From contig VAXA01000300.1 in NCBI GenBank assembly GCA_005883365.1, forward strand, positions 1 through 5,890: a DNA stretch of 5,890 nucleotides, in the 5' to 3' direction. Every line of letters starts with the position of its first letter. Positions within the stretch are counted from its first letter, which is position 1. Shown one piece after another: positions 5,234-5,890 of the stretch. The notes beneath the pieces were generated by a model. That model ran no database searches, was not told where the DNA came from, and worked only from the letters and a program-made list of their open reading frames with translations. The translations under genes were made by a program, and so were the position numbers. Source of the DNA: Actinomycetota bacterium (GTDB lineage: Bacteria > Actinomycetota > Thermoleophilia > Gaiellales > Gaiellaceae).

Positions 5234-5890
5234 ATGACGGACTCGCCCCATCACAGGCCGCTCGACGCCCGGGTGATGCCGCGCTTCGCGGGGATCCGCA
5301 CATTCATGCGGGCGCCCCACACGACGGACCTGTCCGACGTGGACGCCGCCGTCTACGGCATCCCGTTCGACACGGCGACGAGCTACCGGACGGGGCCGCG
5401 CTTCGGCCCCGAGGCGATCCGCTCCGCGTCGGCGCTGCTGCGGCCGTACAACCCGGCGCTCGGCGTCAACGTCGTCGAGGCGCTCTCGATTGTCGACTAC
5501 GGCGACGTGCCCGTCTCGCCCGGCGATGTCGAGCGCACATACGGGCAGGTGGAGGAGGCGCTCGCCGCGCTCGTCGGTCGCGGCGTCTTCCCGCTCGCCC
5601 TCGGCGGAGATCACTCCGTCACGCTCGCGGAGCTGCGCGTTCTCGCTAGCCGGCACGGACCGCTGGCCCTCGTCCAGCTCGATGCCCACGGCGACACCTG
5701 GGACGAGTACTTCGGCCAACGCTTCTTTCACGGCACGACGTTCAAGCGCGCGGTCGAGGAGGGGTTGATCGAACCGCGGGCGTCGGTGCAGGCCGGGCTG
5801 CGCGGTTCGCTCTACGGCGCCGAGGACCTCGACTCGGCGCGCGCGCTCGGCTTCGCCGTTCTCTCCTGCGACCAGCTGCGGACCCTCGGG
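5234..5890 (+). CDS. speB: Agmatinase-family ureohydrolase (3' end beyond window)
   Basis: A manganese-dependent ureohydrolase of the arginase/agmatinase superfamily, probably cleaving agmatine to putrescine and urea in the cytosol. 219 residues are visible of the roughly 310-350 usual for the family. Metal-ligand motifs seen: GGDHS (124-128, ligand H127) and DAHGDTW (150-156, ligands D150, H152, D154). Their positions closely match E. coli SpeB, where the equivalents are around H126, D149, H151 and D153. The following FFHGTTFKRAVEEGLI (164-180 region) is the agmatinase-type loop with H166 before GT, unlike arginase. The last ligand pair (DxD) should lie beyond base 5890. An early GIPFDTATSYRTGPRFGPEAI segment (from residue 44) is also typical. 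Guanidinobutyrase or guanidinopropionase activity cannot be excluded, since these enzymes share all motifs; the symbol is therefore provisional. Start chosen at ATG 5234 by its GAGG. Confidence 0.9.
   Translation, partial: MTDSPHHRPLDARVMPRFAGIRTFMRAPHTTDLSDVDAAVYGIPFDTATSYRTGPRFGPEAIRSASALLRPYNPALGVNVVEALSIVDYGDVPVSPGDVERTYGQVEEALAALVGRGVFPLALGGDHSVTLAELRVLASRHGPLALVQLDAHGDTWDEYFGQRFFHGTTFKRAVEEGLIEPRASVQAGLRGSLYGAEDLDSARALGFAVLSCDQLRTLG

Noticed and set aside
3621..5237. A 538-codon plus-strand open frame spanning several genes
   Set aside because: It is a shifted frame of the dehydrogenase that continues through the lipoprotein gene; arginine-rich, low-complexity and domain-free.
1..5890. 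tRNA, rRNA, CRISPR, insertion sequence or attachment site
   Set aside because: No cloverleaf-like segment, regular spaced repeat, transposase motif or terminal inverted repeat was seen; base composition is uniform, with no sign of recent transfer.

Overview
This is a strongly GC-rich bacterial window with G/C-dominated third codon positions, frequent GTG starts and few Shine-Dalgarno sequences. Together with the protein styles, this suggests an actinobacterial-type genome, perhaps Thermoleophilia/Gaiellales. That placement is inference; the window holds no rRNA or other taxonomic marker. Coding is nearly continuous: six complete or almost complete genes and two cut by the window edges, with no gene-free stretch longer than about 60 bases.

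Layout. Bases 1-3243 are all minus-strand and look like one transcription unit. Reading from right to left it holds a GNAT-type acetyltransferase (2485-3243), a 43-residue cysteine-rich zinc ribbon (2357-2488, coupled by a GTGA overlap), a small acidic helical protein of unknown function (1981-2379), and the gene for penicillin-binding protein 2 (from 1943, C-terminus beyond base 1). Bases 3262-4773 on the plus strand encode a methylmalonate/malonate-semialdehyde dehydrogenase of the MmsA/IolA type. It diverges from the acetyltransferase across only 18 bases. Bases 4770-5177 on the minus strand encode a small exported probable lipoprotein, whose stop codon interlocks with the dehydrogenase stop in a CTAG tetranucleotide. 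From 5234 to the right edge, on the plus strand, is an agmatinase-family ureohydrolase (C-terminus missing).

How they may work together. PBP2 builds lateral-wall peptidoglycan. The three small genes before it have no known link to that, although their overlaps imply coordinated translation. The dehydrogenase and the ureohydrolase could belong to one nitrogen/carbon catabolic route: a guanidino compound to urea plus an amine, then a semialdehyde, then an acyl-CoA. The intervening lipoprotein gene on the opposite strand means they are not a simple operon.

The most interesting non-coding signal is the 18-base gap at 3244-3261. One TANNNTA heptamer reads as a -10 element on both strands, with matching weak -35 elements at 16- and 17-base spacing and start codons at or within one base of both expected transcription starts. 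This looks like a symmetric bidirectional promoter giving two leaderless mRNAs. I found no wholly new multi-gene system, mobile element, CRISPR array or RNA gene.
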